A stretch of DNA of 64,000 bases from Pseudomonadota bacterium (lineage in GTDB: Bacteria > Desulfobacterota > Desulfovibrionia > Desulfovibrionales > Desulfovibrionaceae), in the NCBI GenBank assembly GCA_023419375.1, contig JAEZYD010000006.1, positions 117,378 through 181,377 on the forward strand, read 5' to 3'. The notes below the pieces were generated by a model that was given only the letters and a program-made list of their open reading frames with translations, had not been told where the DNA came from and made no database searches. Shown piece by piece: positions 34,030-42,300 of the stretch; positions within the stretch are counted from its first letter, which is position 1, and every line of letters begins with the position of its first letter. The translations under genes were made by a program, and so were the position numbers.

Positions 34030-36612
34030 CTACTGATCTTCGAGCAGTCTGCCGATCTCTTCGCGCAGTATACGCGCCGCAGCCGCAGCCGCGGCCCGTT
34101 CCACCCTGTCGTTGAAGCGCGGTTCAAGGGCGTCCAGCCGTGTTTCGAGGGCATCTATGCGCGCCGTGGCGCTGCGGGCGGCAGTGACAACGGGTTGCAG
34201 GCGCTCTTCCACAAGCGATTGCGCATCGTCATGTTCTGTCTGCGGGGCCGGGGCAGATGCCAGGGCTGCGGCAACCGCCTTGGCGATGCAATCCATGAGG
34301 CTCTGGTACAGGGGATGGCCCTCGACAAACATGTCTTCCAGTTCCTGACGGGGCAGGCTGTTGGCGGCCAGTTCCTGCGAGGCGTGAATCTGCGCTTCCA
34401 GCGCGGTTTCCAGCGCGATGATGCGATCCCCGGCTTCCTGAAGCGCGGCCTCGCACTGCTCAACGCGTGCCGTGAGCTTGCTGGCGGTTTCGGCTGCGTC
34501 TGCCGCGCGCGTTGAGGCGTCAAAGGCCTGGGCAAAGGCGTCAATGGCGTGAGACGAGGCCTCCTTGGCCTGTTCCATGACAGCCTCAAGGGCTGCGCCG
34601 GACACAGCGGCGGCGGCCATGTCGGTTGCCATATCTGTCGAATCCGCAACAGGGGCCGCCTGAGGCCTGAATGCAGGTTCATAGGCGAACTGCCCGGCGC
34701 TTTCCGGCATATCTGCCGCAGCAGGCTCCACTTCGGCAGTTTCCTCCATGGGAGTTTCCTCATCGGCAGGCTCAGCCGTGAAAAGTTCGGCTCCGGCAGA
34801 TTCCACTTCGGCAGGCACCTCCACGGAAGGCTCTGCCTGCACGTCGGCATCCGGCGGCAGGATTTCATCGGGTTCAAGCAGGGGAAGCTCATCAACCGGC
34901 GCTGGTCCAGCTGCGGCAACAGCTTCAAATACATCGGATTCTGCCTGCGCGGAGGCGTCTGCCATAATGTCCTGCATGTCTGCCGGGGTGGCATCCTCAG
35001 GGGCGACAGCCGTGGGGGCCACGTCCGTATGGTCGGTGGCGGCTTGTTCCGTAGCGGCGGCCAGCAAGGCGTCAAAATCTGTGGGCAGTTCCACAGCCTG
35101 TTCGGGCTGGGATTCCTGAACTGGCTCCAGCACTGGTTCCAGTTCGGGCAAAGAGTCGGGCAATGTTTCAGCAACAGGCTCTGGCTGGGTATCGGCCATG
35201 AGTTCCAGCTCTGGATGGAGCAGCACATCGGAAATGTCTTCCTGCGGTTCTGCGGCAGGGGCCGCACCGCCGGTCACAGCAGCCAGCAGGCTGTCAAGGT
35301 CTGCATTCAGATCGGGCTGTGGTTCCGGGGTTGGAGCGGGTGCTGGCGCGGGAGCCACTTCGGGCTGGTCAGCGTCAAGCTTGCCCTGTAAATCGTCAGC
35401 GGCGGCAGCCAGGAGGCTGTCGATATCCACGCCGAGGTCGGCACCCATGTCAGGGCTTGCAGCGGGGGCTGGCGCTGGAGCTGGCGCAGGAACAGGAGCC
35501 GGTTGCGGCGCGGGAGCCGTTTCTGGCTGGACAGCGTCAAGTTTGTTCTGCAAGTCGTCTGCGGCGGCAGCCAGGAGGCTGTCGATATCCACGCCGAGAT
35601 CGGCACCCATGTCAGGGCTTGCAGCGGGAGCTGGCGCGGGGGCTGGCGCTGGAGCTGGCGCAGGAGCAGGAGTCGGTTGCGGTGCGGGAGCGGCTTCAGG
35701 CTGGGCAGCGTCAAGCTTGCCCTGCAAATCATCAGCGGCGGCAGCCAGCAGACTGTCGATATCAATCCCCATGTCTGAACTGGCAGCGGGTGCCGTTGCC
35801 GGTGCAGGCGCCGAAGCTGGTGCCGGAGCTGGTGCAGCAGCAGGCGGGGCCTGCGCAGGAGCCGGGGCCTCGTCCAGTCCATTGGCCGCAGCAGCCAGCA
35901 GGCTGTCGAGATCATCATTGGAAAAAGTCGGGCCTTGCGCTGCCGCCGGTGCCTGTTGCGGTTGAGCCGCCGCGAGGTTGCCAGCGTTGAGCAGGTCATC
36001 AATATCGCTGGAGTTTCCGGCGGCCGGGGCGGCATTCACAGATGCCAGCAGTTCGTCCAGATCAGGGATAGTGTTCTGCGGCTCAGCGGGTGCTTGCGGC
36101 GCAGGCGCGGCGGCGTGGAAATCGTTCAGCAGGGCGTCCACGGCATCGTCGGCGGCCTGATTGGTGGCCGGACTCGCGGCCTGGCTTGCGCTGGCAGGTG
36201 CGGCCTCTTCCGTTTCCCTTTCCGACGGCTGGGGAGGGATATCAAGGGCGTTCAGCAGATTGTCCACATCGCCCATGCCCGGCATGAGCAGCTGCTCATT
36301 GGGGTCGATGGGATGATCGGTCTGCGTGGACGGGGCAGAGAAGTCCAGCGCCACGTCATTGGGGGCGTCCTGGCCTTCGTCCTTGATGTCCATCTGGGCG
36401 AGCAGGTCGTCAATTTCTGCATCCGCAGCACTTGAACCATCGTTGAGGCCGCGCATGTGCTCGTTCAGCGCTTCCTGATCCGCTTCCACCTCGGGGGCGG
36501 CAGCGGCCTGGGGCTGCTCGGAAGGATCGTTTGCCGGAACTTCGCCTTTTTCGATCAGTTCTGTGAGATCGATGATCTGGTCATCGGTTTCAGCGGTGTT
36601 CTTGGCAACCAT
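34030..36612 (-). CDS. Ala/Pro-rich repeat protein with eleven D-x-D-x-LL motifs
   Basis: An 860-residue acidic protein of unknown function. From about residue 65 to 510, short motifs of the form (D/E)-[IVLF]-D-x-L-L recur eleven times, including EIDDLLAQMD, DVDNLLNALD, DLDELLASVN and three copies of DIDSLLAAAADDLQ, separated by Ala/Pro-rich linkers. The motif resembles EIDALL of the FliM N-terminus, which binds phospho-CheY. The middle (510-640) is acidic. The C-terminus (about 670-860) is predicted coiled-coil (KLTARVEQCEAALQEAGDRI). There is no signal peptide or membrane helix, so it is likely cytosolic. GAGGTGG stands four bases before the ATG at 36612. A chemotaxis-linked scaffold is speculation; a polar landmark or cell-cycle scaffold is as likely. 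Confidence 0.75.
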   Translation of the reverse strand: MVAKNTAETDDQIIDLTELIEKGEVPANDPSEQPQAAAAPEVEADQEALNEHMRGLNDGSSAADAEIDDLLAQMDIKDEGQDAPNDVALDFSAPSTQTDHPIDPNEQLLMPGMGDVDNLLNALDIPPQPSERETEEAAPASASQAASPATNQAADDAVDALLNDFHAAAPAPQAPAEPQNTIPDLDELLASVNAAPAAGNSSDIDDLLNAGNLAAAQPQQAPAAAQGPTFSNDDLDSLLAAAANGLDEAPAPAQAPPAAAPAPAPASAPAPATAPAASSDMGIDIDSLLAAAADDLQGKLDAAQPEAAPAPQPTPAPAPAPAPAPAPAPAASPDMGADLGVDIDSLLAAAADDLQNKLDAVQPETAPAPQPAPVPAPAPAPAPAASPDMGADLGVDIDSLLAAAADDLQGKLDADQPEVAPAPAPAPTPEPQPDLNADLDSLLAAVTGGAAPAAEPQEDISDVLLHPELELMADTQPEPVAETLPDSLPELEPVLEPVQESQPEQAVELPTDFDALLAAATEQAATDHTDVAPTAVAPEDATPADMQDIMADASAQAESDVFEAVAAAGPAPVDELPLLEPDEILPPDADVQAEPSVEVPAEVESAGAELFTAEPADEETPMEETAEVEPAAADMPESAGQFAYEPAFRPQAAPVADSTDMATDMAAAAVSGAALEAVMEQAKEASSHAIDAFAQAFDASTRAADAAETASKLTARVEQCEAALQEAGDRIIALETALEAQIHASQELAANSLPRQELEDMFVEGHPLYQSLMDCIAKAVAAALASAPAPQTEHDDAQSLVEERLQPVVTAARSATARIDALETRLDALEPRFNDRVERAAAAAAARILREEIGRLLEDQ
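35385..35770. repeat. Direct repeats coding the DIDSLLAAAADDLQ modules
   Basis: Nearly identical segments around 35385-35460, 35545-35640 and 35705-35770 encode the core motif followed by the P-A-P-A linker. They are tandem coding repeats inside the gene and so prone to length change by recombination. Confidence 0.7.
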
Positions 36613-36836
36613 GCGCCACCTCATGGGGTTATGTGCAGTGGCCAGAGGCCGGAGTCATGCAAAATACATCGTTTCATACTGCAAAAACGACAGATTTTCG
36701 TATCAGTTTATGGCAAAAGACGCAAATAGGACAAAACTCTTTGCGCCAGAATTGCCTTCTGCCGCGATTTTGCAAAAAAAGTCTGGCCGGAAAACAGTCA
36801 GGAACTGTTGCCGTCAGTGGCAAGGTCGGCAAGCCA

Positions 36837-36865
36837 ACAAAAAAGCCGCCCGGAGGCGGCTTTTG
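36837..36865 (-). terminator. Rho-independent terminator after cytochrome c3
   Basis: On the minus strand AAGCCGCC pairs with GGCGGCTT around TCCG and continues into TTTTTT. Confidence 0.9.
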
Positions 36866-36886
36866 GAGCAAGGCAGCTAACCAGGC

Positions 36887-37273
36887 CTACGGATGGCACT
36901 TGGACTTGGCGCAGGCGGTCAGATCTTTCTTGAGTTCGGGCTTTTCTTCCACAACCTTGGAGTGGCAGCCGATGCAGTTGTTGTGCTTGAGTTCTTTCTT
37001 GGTGTGCACAACATAGTACAGGCTCTTTTCGCCCTGCTTGCCTGCGAGGTCATCGTGGCAACCGGAGCTGCCGCACTTGGCAAAGCTTTCCTTGCCGTCA
37101 ACCTGATGGTGACAGGTAACGCATTCAACCTTGGCATGCACAGCGTGCGGGAACATAACGGTCTTTTGGGAACCCTTGAATTCCAGCGGTTTGTCAGGAG
37201 CGGCGGGCGCTGCAAGCGCGGGCAGGGCCAGGGCAAACACCATGATACAGGTAAGAACCAGAACTTTCTTCAC
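36887..37273 (-). CDS. Tetraheme cytochrome c3
   Basis: The periplasmic electron carrier between hydrogenases and transmembrane redox complexes. The 128-residue precursor has a signal peptide (VLVLTCIMVFALALPALA) and a mature part APAAPDKPLEFKGSQKTVMF. Four heme sites are visible: CVTCH, CGSSGCH, CIGCH and CAKSKCH, that is C-x2-C-H and C-x4-C-H alternating, plus extra histidines HAVHAK and VVHTKKELKH for bis-histidine ligation. The mature sequence closely resembles D. desulfuricans ATCC 27774 c3, recalled from memory. The start is GTG at 37273 with AAAGGAGG upstream. Confidence 0.95.
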   Translation of the reverse strand: MKKVLVLTCIMVFALALPALAAPAAPDKPLEFKGSQKTVMFPHAVHAKVECVTCHHQVDGKESFAKCGSSGCHDDLAGKQGEKSLYYVVHTKKELKHNNCIGCHSKVVEEKPELKKDLTACAKSKCHP

Positions 37274-37316
37274 GGCAGACCTCCTTTTGTGCGGCAGATG
37301 AGAACAAATTGGTGTG

Positions 37317-37345
37317 ATTTTACGGCCCTCATTACGGTAAGTCAA
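37317..37345 (-). promoter_or_regulatory. Sigma-70 promoter of cytochrome c3
   Basis: On the minus strand TTGACT and TAAAAT are 17 bases apart, placing the start near 37310 and a short leader before the GTG at 37273. Confidence 0.7.
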
Positions 37346-37370
37346 TGACTATGGAAAAATGACATTCCAA

Positions 37371-38150
37371 CTATTTTGATAAGTTACCGAGATTGGAACT
37401 CTTTTTTCGCGCATAGCCTCTGGGGGTGAGCATGAAGTTCCCCAACGCCCGGCTTTCTGCATTGCCGATGATGAGTATGGAGAGCATGTCGACCTGTTCC
37501 GGGTCGAACTGGTCAAGGCGGAACACGCGGGCTTCTTCGCCGGGGCGAAAGGCCTTGCGCACAAGCCCCACAGGGCAGTGCGGCGCGCGGAACTGCCGGG
37601 CAATTTCAAGAGCCTGTTCCAGATGGTGGGGCCGCCCCTTGGAACGGGGATTATAGATGGCGCAGACAAAATCGGCCTCAAGGGCCGCGTGGAGCCTGCG
37701 TTCAATGGTTTCCCACGGCGTGAGCAGGTCGCTCAGGCTGATGCAGGCAAAATCGTGCATCAGGGGAGCGCCCAGCAGGGCTGCCGCCGCGCATACAGCC
37801 GGGACGCCCGGCACAACAGTGAAGGGCACGCTGCCCACAAGGCCCCGGCTTTCCAGAATTTCGAGGGCCAGACCCGCCAGCGCATAGATGCCGGGGTCGC
37901 CGGAGCAGACAAGGGCCGTGGGCTGGCCCGACAGGGCGGCGTCCACCGCCGCGGCGCAGCGTTCCTCCTCATGCCGCATGCCGGTGCTGATGCACTGCTT
38001 GCCTGCCAGCAGTTCCGGCGGCACCAGTTCCATGTAGAGGCTGTAGCCAGCCACGCAGGATGCATTTGCTATGGCCATGCGGGCCTGAGGGGTGAGACAT
38101 GCGGCATCGCCGGGGCCGAGGCCGACAACATGCAGACTGGCTGGGTTCAT
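37371..38150 (-). CDS. cobJ: Precorrin-3B C17-methyltransferase
   Basis: A SAM-dependent step of corrin ring contraction in cobalamin synthesis (CobJ or CbiH type). The 259-residue product shows LHVVGLGPGDAACLTPQA, GYSLYMELVPPELLAGK, GMRHEEERC, VCSGDPGIYALAG and VPGVPAVCAAAALLGAP, all hallmarks of the tetrapyrrole methylase fold. Its start overlaps the cbiG stop as ATGA, so they are coupled. In an anaerobe the CbiH-type, cobalt-early route is more likely than the oxygen-dependent one; the sequence alone does not decide. Confidence 0.92.
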   Translation of the reverse strand: MNPASLHVVGLGPGDAACLTPQARMAIANASCVAGYSLYMELVPPELLAGKQCISTGMRHEEERCAAAVDAALSGQPTALVCSGDPGIYALAGLALEILESRGLVGSVPFTVVPGVPAVCAAAALLGAPLMHDFACISLSDLLTPWETIERRLHAALEADFVCAIYNPRSKGRPHHLEQALEIARQFRAPHCPVGLVRKAFRPGEEARVFRLDQFDPEQVDMLSILIIGNAESRALGNFMLTPRGYARKKSSNLGNLSK

Positions 38151-39367
38151 CGTTCAATCCTGTCCGAGATGGCTAAGGCCAGAGTCAACTGGCCCTGCTC
38201 GATAGTTTTGGGGAGGAGCAGGCGGGGCGCGCCCGCCGGGAAAATCTGCGCTGCCGCCAACAGGGCCGCGGCCTCACAAACGCTGAAAGGCGGCTGTTTA
38301 AAGCGCCTGCCAGCTGCTGCGGAGGGATTGGGCGTGGGGCAGCGTGCGAGGTCGGCGGATTCAAAGCCATGCAATGGAACGCCCATCCGTTCGGCAAGGG
38401 CCAGCAGGGCGGGTTCCTGTAATTTTTCCTTTACGGTCGCCAGCGCAGCCACAGCCAGAGGTTCAAGCCCTTGGGCAGCCAGCAGTTTGCGTGTGGCGGT
38501 TTCCACCATATCGCTGGGCGCGTTTTTGCGGCAGCCCAGGCCGATCACCAGCCGGGGGACAGCCACGCGCAAGATTGCGGGGCTCGGCGCAAGCTCGCGC
38601 CAGTGCGCCGCAACCAGAGGGCCGCAGTGTTCCGGCGGCGTGGCCTCGGCTTCCCCCGCGGGCAGGCGCTGCAACAAGGGATGATCCGGCACGGCATGGC
38701 AGGGATCCCAAAGCCCCAGGCTTTCCCCTTCGATCATGGCGGCCTGCGCTCCGGGCAGGCGGTTCCAGTCCACGGGCAGCAGCCCCGCGTCGCGCAGGAG
38801 CATATCCAGAGCAGCAGCGCTCTTGCGGGTCTGATTTGTTCCTGCGCCAGGCGTAATGGAGGCTGTGTCCGATGCCGTGGTGATAACTGGCGTTGCGCCG
38901 AGCAGATGAGCCACATGGCTGGCCAGTTCGTTGGCTCCGCCCCAGTGGCCGGAGAGCAGGCTTATGACGTGCTGGCCCGCAGGATCAAGTACAATCACAG
39001 GCGCATCGGTGCTCTTGTGCGCCAGCAGAGGCGCAAGCGCGCGCACTGCTATGCCCGTTGCACCAATGAAGGCATGCGCCGCAAAATTTTTATAGGTTGC
39101 CGCCAGCAGGGAGCCGATTTTTTCAAAGGGCGTAACCCCAGCAGGGCAAAACCGCGATGGGGCGAAAATTTCCACGCGGGACAAACCGGATGGCTTGCCG
39201 GGGGCGGGATGCTCTGATGGCTGGGCCGGACGTGCGGGATGCTGGAGTTGACCGGGCAGGCCCCACGGTTTGACCGCAAGGCAGTCCGCCAGGCGCTGCG
39301 CCAGAGGCAGGGCAGACTGGCTGAGCGCATAGCAGGCAAGCGCGGTTATTCGGCGGGGACTGTGCAA
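38147..39367 (-). CDS. cbiG: Cobalt-precorrin-5A hydrolase
   Basis: Opens the ring-contraction lactone and releases acetaldehyde in anaerobic cobalamin synthesis. About 406 residues. The central domain carries FIGATGIAVRALAPLLAHKS, APVIVLDPAGQHVISLLSGH and WGGANELASHVA; the C-terminal CbiG domain has LVIGLGCRKNAPSDMVETA, VKEKLQEPALLALAERMGV and SVCEAAALLAA. The start is not ATG: the upstream ATG at 39460 lies in the hemL terminator, while a TTG at 39367 has a GGGAGG site six bases upstream. cbiG supports the anaerobic cobalt-early pathway. Confidence 0.88.
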   Translation of the reverse strand: MHSPRRITALACYALSQSALPLAQRLADCLAVKPWGLPGQLQHPARPAQPSEHPAPGKPSGLSRVEIFAPSRFCPAGVTPFEKIGSLLAATYKNFAAHAFIGATGIAVRALAPLLAHKSTDAPVIVLDPAGQHVISLLSGHWGGANELASHVAHLLGATPVITTASDTASITPGAGTNQTRKSAAALDMLLRDAGLLPVDWNRLPGAQAAMIEGESLGLWDPCHAVPDHPLLQRLPAGEAEATPPEHCGPLVAAHWRELAPSPAILRVAVPRLVIGLGCRKNAPSDMVETATRKLLAAQGLEPLAVAALATVKEKLQEPALLALAERMGVPLHGFESADLARCPTPNPSAAAGRRFKQPPFSVCEAAALLAAAQIFPAGAPRLLLPKTIEQGQLTLALAISDRIER

Positions 39368-39432
39368 GGGGCCTCCCTCGGCTGCCTGTCTGGTGACGCG
39401 CGGCCACAGGGATACGGGCGGAGCCGCTGCGT

Positions 39433-39477
39433 GGAAAAAATAAAGAAGGGAACCCCGCATGCGAGGTTCCCTTCTTG
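39433..39477 (-). terminator. Rho-independent terminator after hemL
   Basis: On the minus strand AAGAAGGGAACC pairs with GGTTCCCTTCTT around a 9-10 base loop, followed by ATTTTTT. Confidence 0.85.
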
Positions 39478-39486
39478 CTGTTCGAC

Positions 39487-40758
39487 TTAAAAAATGACCT
39501 TGCGGGCCGCGTCCAGAGCCTTGTTGAAATCCTCGTCCGTGTGGACAAAGGAGACCATGCCCGTCTCGTAGCCGGAAGGCGCAAGGTAAATGCCGTGAGC
39601 GCGCATCTGCTTGTAGAACGTGGTGAAAAGCGCCTGATCGCACAACGTGGCGCTGGCAAAATCCGTCACTTCCTGCTCGCTGAAATAGGGGCAGAACATG
39701 GAGGCAAGGGTGGGCATCTGAATCGGCACGCCCTTGGATGCCAGGATGTCGCGCAGTTCCATGGCAAAGGCATGGGTGCGCTTTTCAAGCGCCGCGTAGT
39801 CGGCGGTTTTGAGGTAGCACAGGGTGGCTATGCCGGCAGCCATTGCCAGCGGATTGCCCGAAAGCGTGCCCGCCTGATACACGCCGCCTCTGGGCGCGAT
39901 GAGTTCCATGTAGCGGCGCTTGCCGCCAAAGGCGCCCACGGGCAGGCCGCCGCCAATGATCTTGCCAAAGGTGGTGAGGTCGGGATCTATGCTGAAGCGG
40001 GCCTGCGCGCCGCCAAAGGCCGCGCGAAAACCGGTGATGACTTCGTCAAAGATGAGCAGGCTGCCGTACTGGTCGCAGACGGCGCGCAGGCCTTCAAGAA
40101 AGCCGGGCTTGGGCAGCACAAGGCCCATATTGGCGGCCACAGGCTCCACAATGATAGCGGCAATGCTCGCGCCGTGCTGCTCAAAGATGGTCTTGACGGC
40201 ATCAAGGTCGTTGTATGGCGCAAGCAGGGTGTCGGCCACAACGGCTGCGGGCACGCCGGGAGTGCCGGGAATGGAGAACGTGGCAAGGCCCGAACCGGCG
40301 GCGGCGAGGAAGGGATCGGCGTGGCCGTGGTAGCAGCCCACAAACTTGAGCACCTTGTCCCTCTTGGTGGCGGCGCGGGCCAGGCGCAGGGCGCTCATGG
40401 TGGCCTCTGTGCCGGAGTTGACCATGCGCACCATTTCAAGGCTGGGCATGGCGGCAACCACTTCTTCGGCCAGGGTTACTTCTGCCGGGCAGGGAGCGCC
40501 GTAGCTGGTGCCGCGTTTGGCGGCCTCGCACACGGCCCGGGTGACGGAAGGTTCGTCATGCCCAAGGATCATGGGCCCCCAGGAGAGTACAAAGTCGACA
40601 TACTCGTGGCCGTCCACATCGGTAATCCGGCAGCCGTGAGCTTCGGCTATGAACAGGGGCTGGCTGTCCACGTTGTGGCAGGCGCGCACAGGGCTGTTGA
40701 CGCCGCCGGGAATAACAGCGCAGGCCTTTTCAAAAAGCTGCCGAGAAGTGGTATCCAT
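39487..40758 (-). CDS. hemL: Glutamate-1-semialdehyde 2,1-aminomutase
   Basis: Makes 5-aminolevulinate, the tetrapyrrole precursor, in the C5 pathway. The 423-residue PLP enzyme has IPGGVNSPVRACHNVDSQPL, YVDFVLSWGPMILGH, MVNSGTEATMSALRLARA, LLIFDEVITGFRAAFGGAQ, and the PLP-lysine in LTTFGKIIGGGLPVGAFGG. AAGGAG eight bases before the ATG at 40758 decides against the TTG one codon upstream. It follows ahbB by 15 bases, consistent with shared tetrapyrrole synthesis. Confidence 0.96.
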   Translation of the reverse strand: MDTTSRQLFEKACAVIPGGVNSPVRACHNVDSQPLFIAEAHGCRITDVDGHEYVDFVLSWGPMILGHDEPSVTRAVCEAAKRGTSYGAPCPAEVTLAEEVVAAMPSLEMVRMVNSGTEATMSALRLARAATKRDKVLKFVGCYHGHADPFLAAAGSGLATFSIPGTPGVPAAVVADTLLAPYNDLDAVKTIFEQHGASIAAIIVEPVAANMGLVLPKPGFLEGLRAVCDQYGSLLIFDEVITGFRAAFGGAQARFSIDPDLTTFGKIIGGGLPVGAFGGKRRYMELIAPRGGVYQAGTLSGNPLAMAAGIATLCYLKTADYAALEKRTHAFAMELRDILASKGVPIQMPTLASMFCPYFSEQEVTDFASATLCDQALFTTFYKQMRAHGIYLAPSGYETGMVSFVHTDEDFNKALDAARKVIF

Positions 40759-40773
40759 CAAAGGCTCCTTGTA

Positions 40774-41253
40774 TCAGGCAAAATAGGTCATGGAAATTTT
40801 TTTCAGTTCCTTGAGGCTGCGCAGCACGGCATGCTCGCGCAGCAGGGTATCACGCTTGAGGTCTTCCACCACGCCAAGGCACTCGGCCTCGCTGCGGCCA
40901 TGAATCATGGTGTAAAGTTCGTACGGCCAGTCGGGCGCGGAGCTCGGACGGTAGTAGACGTGGGAGATGTGGTCGTGCAGGGATGCCTGCGTGCCGCACT
41001 GTTCCACCTGATCGGCGTCGATCTTCCAGGCAACCATGGCATTGTGCGTCCAGCCGGTTTTCTGGTGTTTGATGCTGGCTCCAAAACGGCGGATTGCCCC
41101 GGATTCCTTGAGCGAACCGAGCAGCTCAAGCACCTGGGCTTCTGTCATTCCTGCCTTTTCGGCAATATCTGCGTAGGGCGTGAGCGAATCAGGCAGGTTG
41201 TCCTGCACGATGCGCAGCACGGCCTGCTCTGCGGGGGTAAACTGACGGCTCAT
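40774..41253 (-). CDS. ahbB: Siroheme decarboxylase subunit, AhbB-like
   Basis: AhbA and AhbB decarboxylate siroheme to didecarboxysiroheme in the alternative heme route of sulfate reducers. The 159-residue product has an N-terminal AsnC/Lrp-like winged helix (PYADIAEKAGMTEAQVLELL), the linker SGAIRRFGASIKHQKTGWTH and NAMVAWKIDADQVEQ, typical of the NirDLGH/Ahb family. A late HDHISHVYYRPSSAPDWPYE segment carries the family's histidine and YELYTMIHG block. Choosing B over A rests on resemblance only. CGGAG precedes the ATG at 41253. Next to hemL and before cbiG-cobJ. Confidence 0.82.
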   Translation of the reverse strand: MSRQFTPAEQAVLRIVQDNLPDSLTPYADIAEKAGMTEAQVLELLGSLKESGAIRRFGASIKHQKTGWTHNAMVAWKIDADQVEQCGTQASLHDHISHVYYRPSSAPDWPYELYTMIHGRSEAECLGVVEDLKRDTLLREHAVLRSLKELKKISMTYFA

Positions 41254-41406
41254 GAATTCTCCGGTACTATGGGCTGAGGCGCTGCCTGCGCAGCCTGCGG
41301 CAGGTGGGTACATGCCGCAAGCACGGCCCCCGGGTCGTTTGCGAACCAGGGGCCGTTGCAGCAGAAGCGGATTATCTTTCTAGTGCATTGGCAATAGTAT
41401 TCTGCT

Positions 41407-41961
41407 TTAGCGCGAAAAAGAACGCGCAAACAGGTCTTGAATGGCGATGCGGCCATTGTCTTCAAGAAAACGCGTGCCGGTGGCGGCAAAATGGGCATGG
41501 GTGATCATGGGGTCGTCTGTCTGGGTCCAGTTGTCCTTGTTCCAGAAAAACCAGGCGTTCTTGGGCTGATCAAAAACAAGCAGGGGCTTGTTGCAGATTT
41601 TGGCAAATTCCGCTCCCCAGCCGGTGCCGCCCTTGACGGTGCCGTCAGGCTGGACTGCGCCGATAACGATGATCTGCTCGCCGCTGCTGACCTGCCAGCA
41701 GATGGACTGCAAAACTTTGCGGAAAAGGGGTGCGCGCGTGTATTCGCGGCTCATGAGGCGCGAAACGTAGGTCAGGCTGACATCCTTGAGGGCCAGTTCT
41801 TCAGAGGTGAGCACCCGCACGCCGCGCGTGCGTTCGATCTGGTGACCTTCAAAGCTGTAGTTTACTTCTTCCATACCCCAGCTTTCGGCCAAAGCGCCGA
41901 AGAACTGCTCTGTTCCTGCGGCGCCGCCGCTGTAAAGCACACACTGGTTGGGGGTAAGCAT
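41407..41961 (-). CDS. Conserved protein with SLOG/Rossmann-like pattern
   Basis: A 184-residue product starting MLTPNQCVLYSGGAAGTEQF. The glycine-rich LYSGGAAGTEQFFGALAESWG and later EQIIVIGAVQPDGTVKGGTG, plus GWGAEFAKICNKPLLVFDQ, look like the nucleotide-binding loops of the SLOG (SMF/DprA-LOG) group, but I cannot confirm a family. GAGGAGGG lies eight bases before the ATG. It is convergent with none and lies alone between ahbB and the actP operon. No function is proposed. Confidence 0.6.
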   Translation of the reverse strand: MLTPNQCVLYSGGAAGTEQFFGALAESWGMEEVNYSFEGHQIERTRGVRVLTSEELALKDVSLTYVSRLMSREYTRAPLFRKVLQSICWQVSSGEQIIVIGAVQPDGTVKGGTGWGAEFAKICNKPLLVFDQPKNAWFFWNKDNWTQTDDPMITHAHFAATGTRFLEDNGRIAIQDLFARSFSR

Positions 41962-42300
41962 GGATGCCCTCCTCAAAGGATTGTTGCGCCGGACAAGGGT
42001 ATAAGGGCCAAAAAAACCGGCAGAAGCGTCATGAACATCATGGCAAAATTTGCAGCAGTCGGCAAGGCAAGCCCGCAAAGAAAAGCGTCGCAACCGGAAT
42101 GCGTTGGCATACGCAGTCGCGCGCCGTAAAATAAGATGCCCTGCAATGCCGTATTGCTTTTGCGGATGTAGGTTACAAAATCTTTGAGCCTGCCCGCCCG
42201 AAAAATATCTGTTTTCGGGCGGGCAGGCTGTTTGATGGCCGCTGCAAGGCTACCTTGCCCCATGCGCGTCCTTGCGAGGCACAGGGCACGCTTGCGGTGA
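41962..42300. other. Intergenic region with a perfect 18-bp hairpin
   Basis: The 339-base gap after actP contains AGCCTGCCCGCCCGAAAA (42187-42204), a 7-base loop and its exact reverse complement (42212-42229). It starts about 72 bases past the actP stop on the minus strand and probably ends that operon, although only CAAAGATTTTG follows. No gene is seen in the rest. Confidence 0.6.

Noticed and set aside
35198..35965. Ala/Gly/Ser-rich frame opposite the repeat protein
   Set aside because: Repetitive GC-rich coding DNA creates long antisense frames; the product is low complexity only.
34030..36612. CRISPR-like repetition
   Set aside because: The repeats are in frame, encode the same peptide motif and have coding linkers, not uniform spacers.
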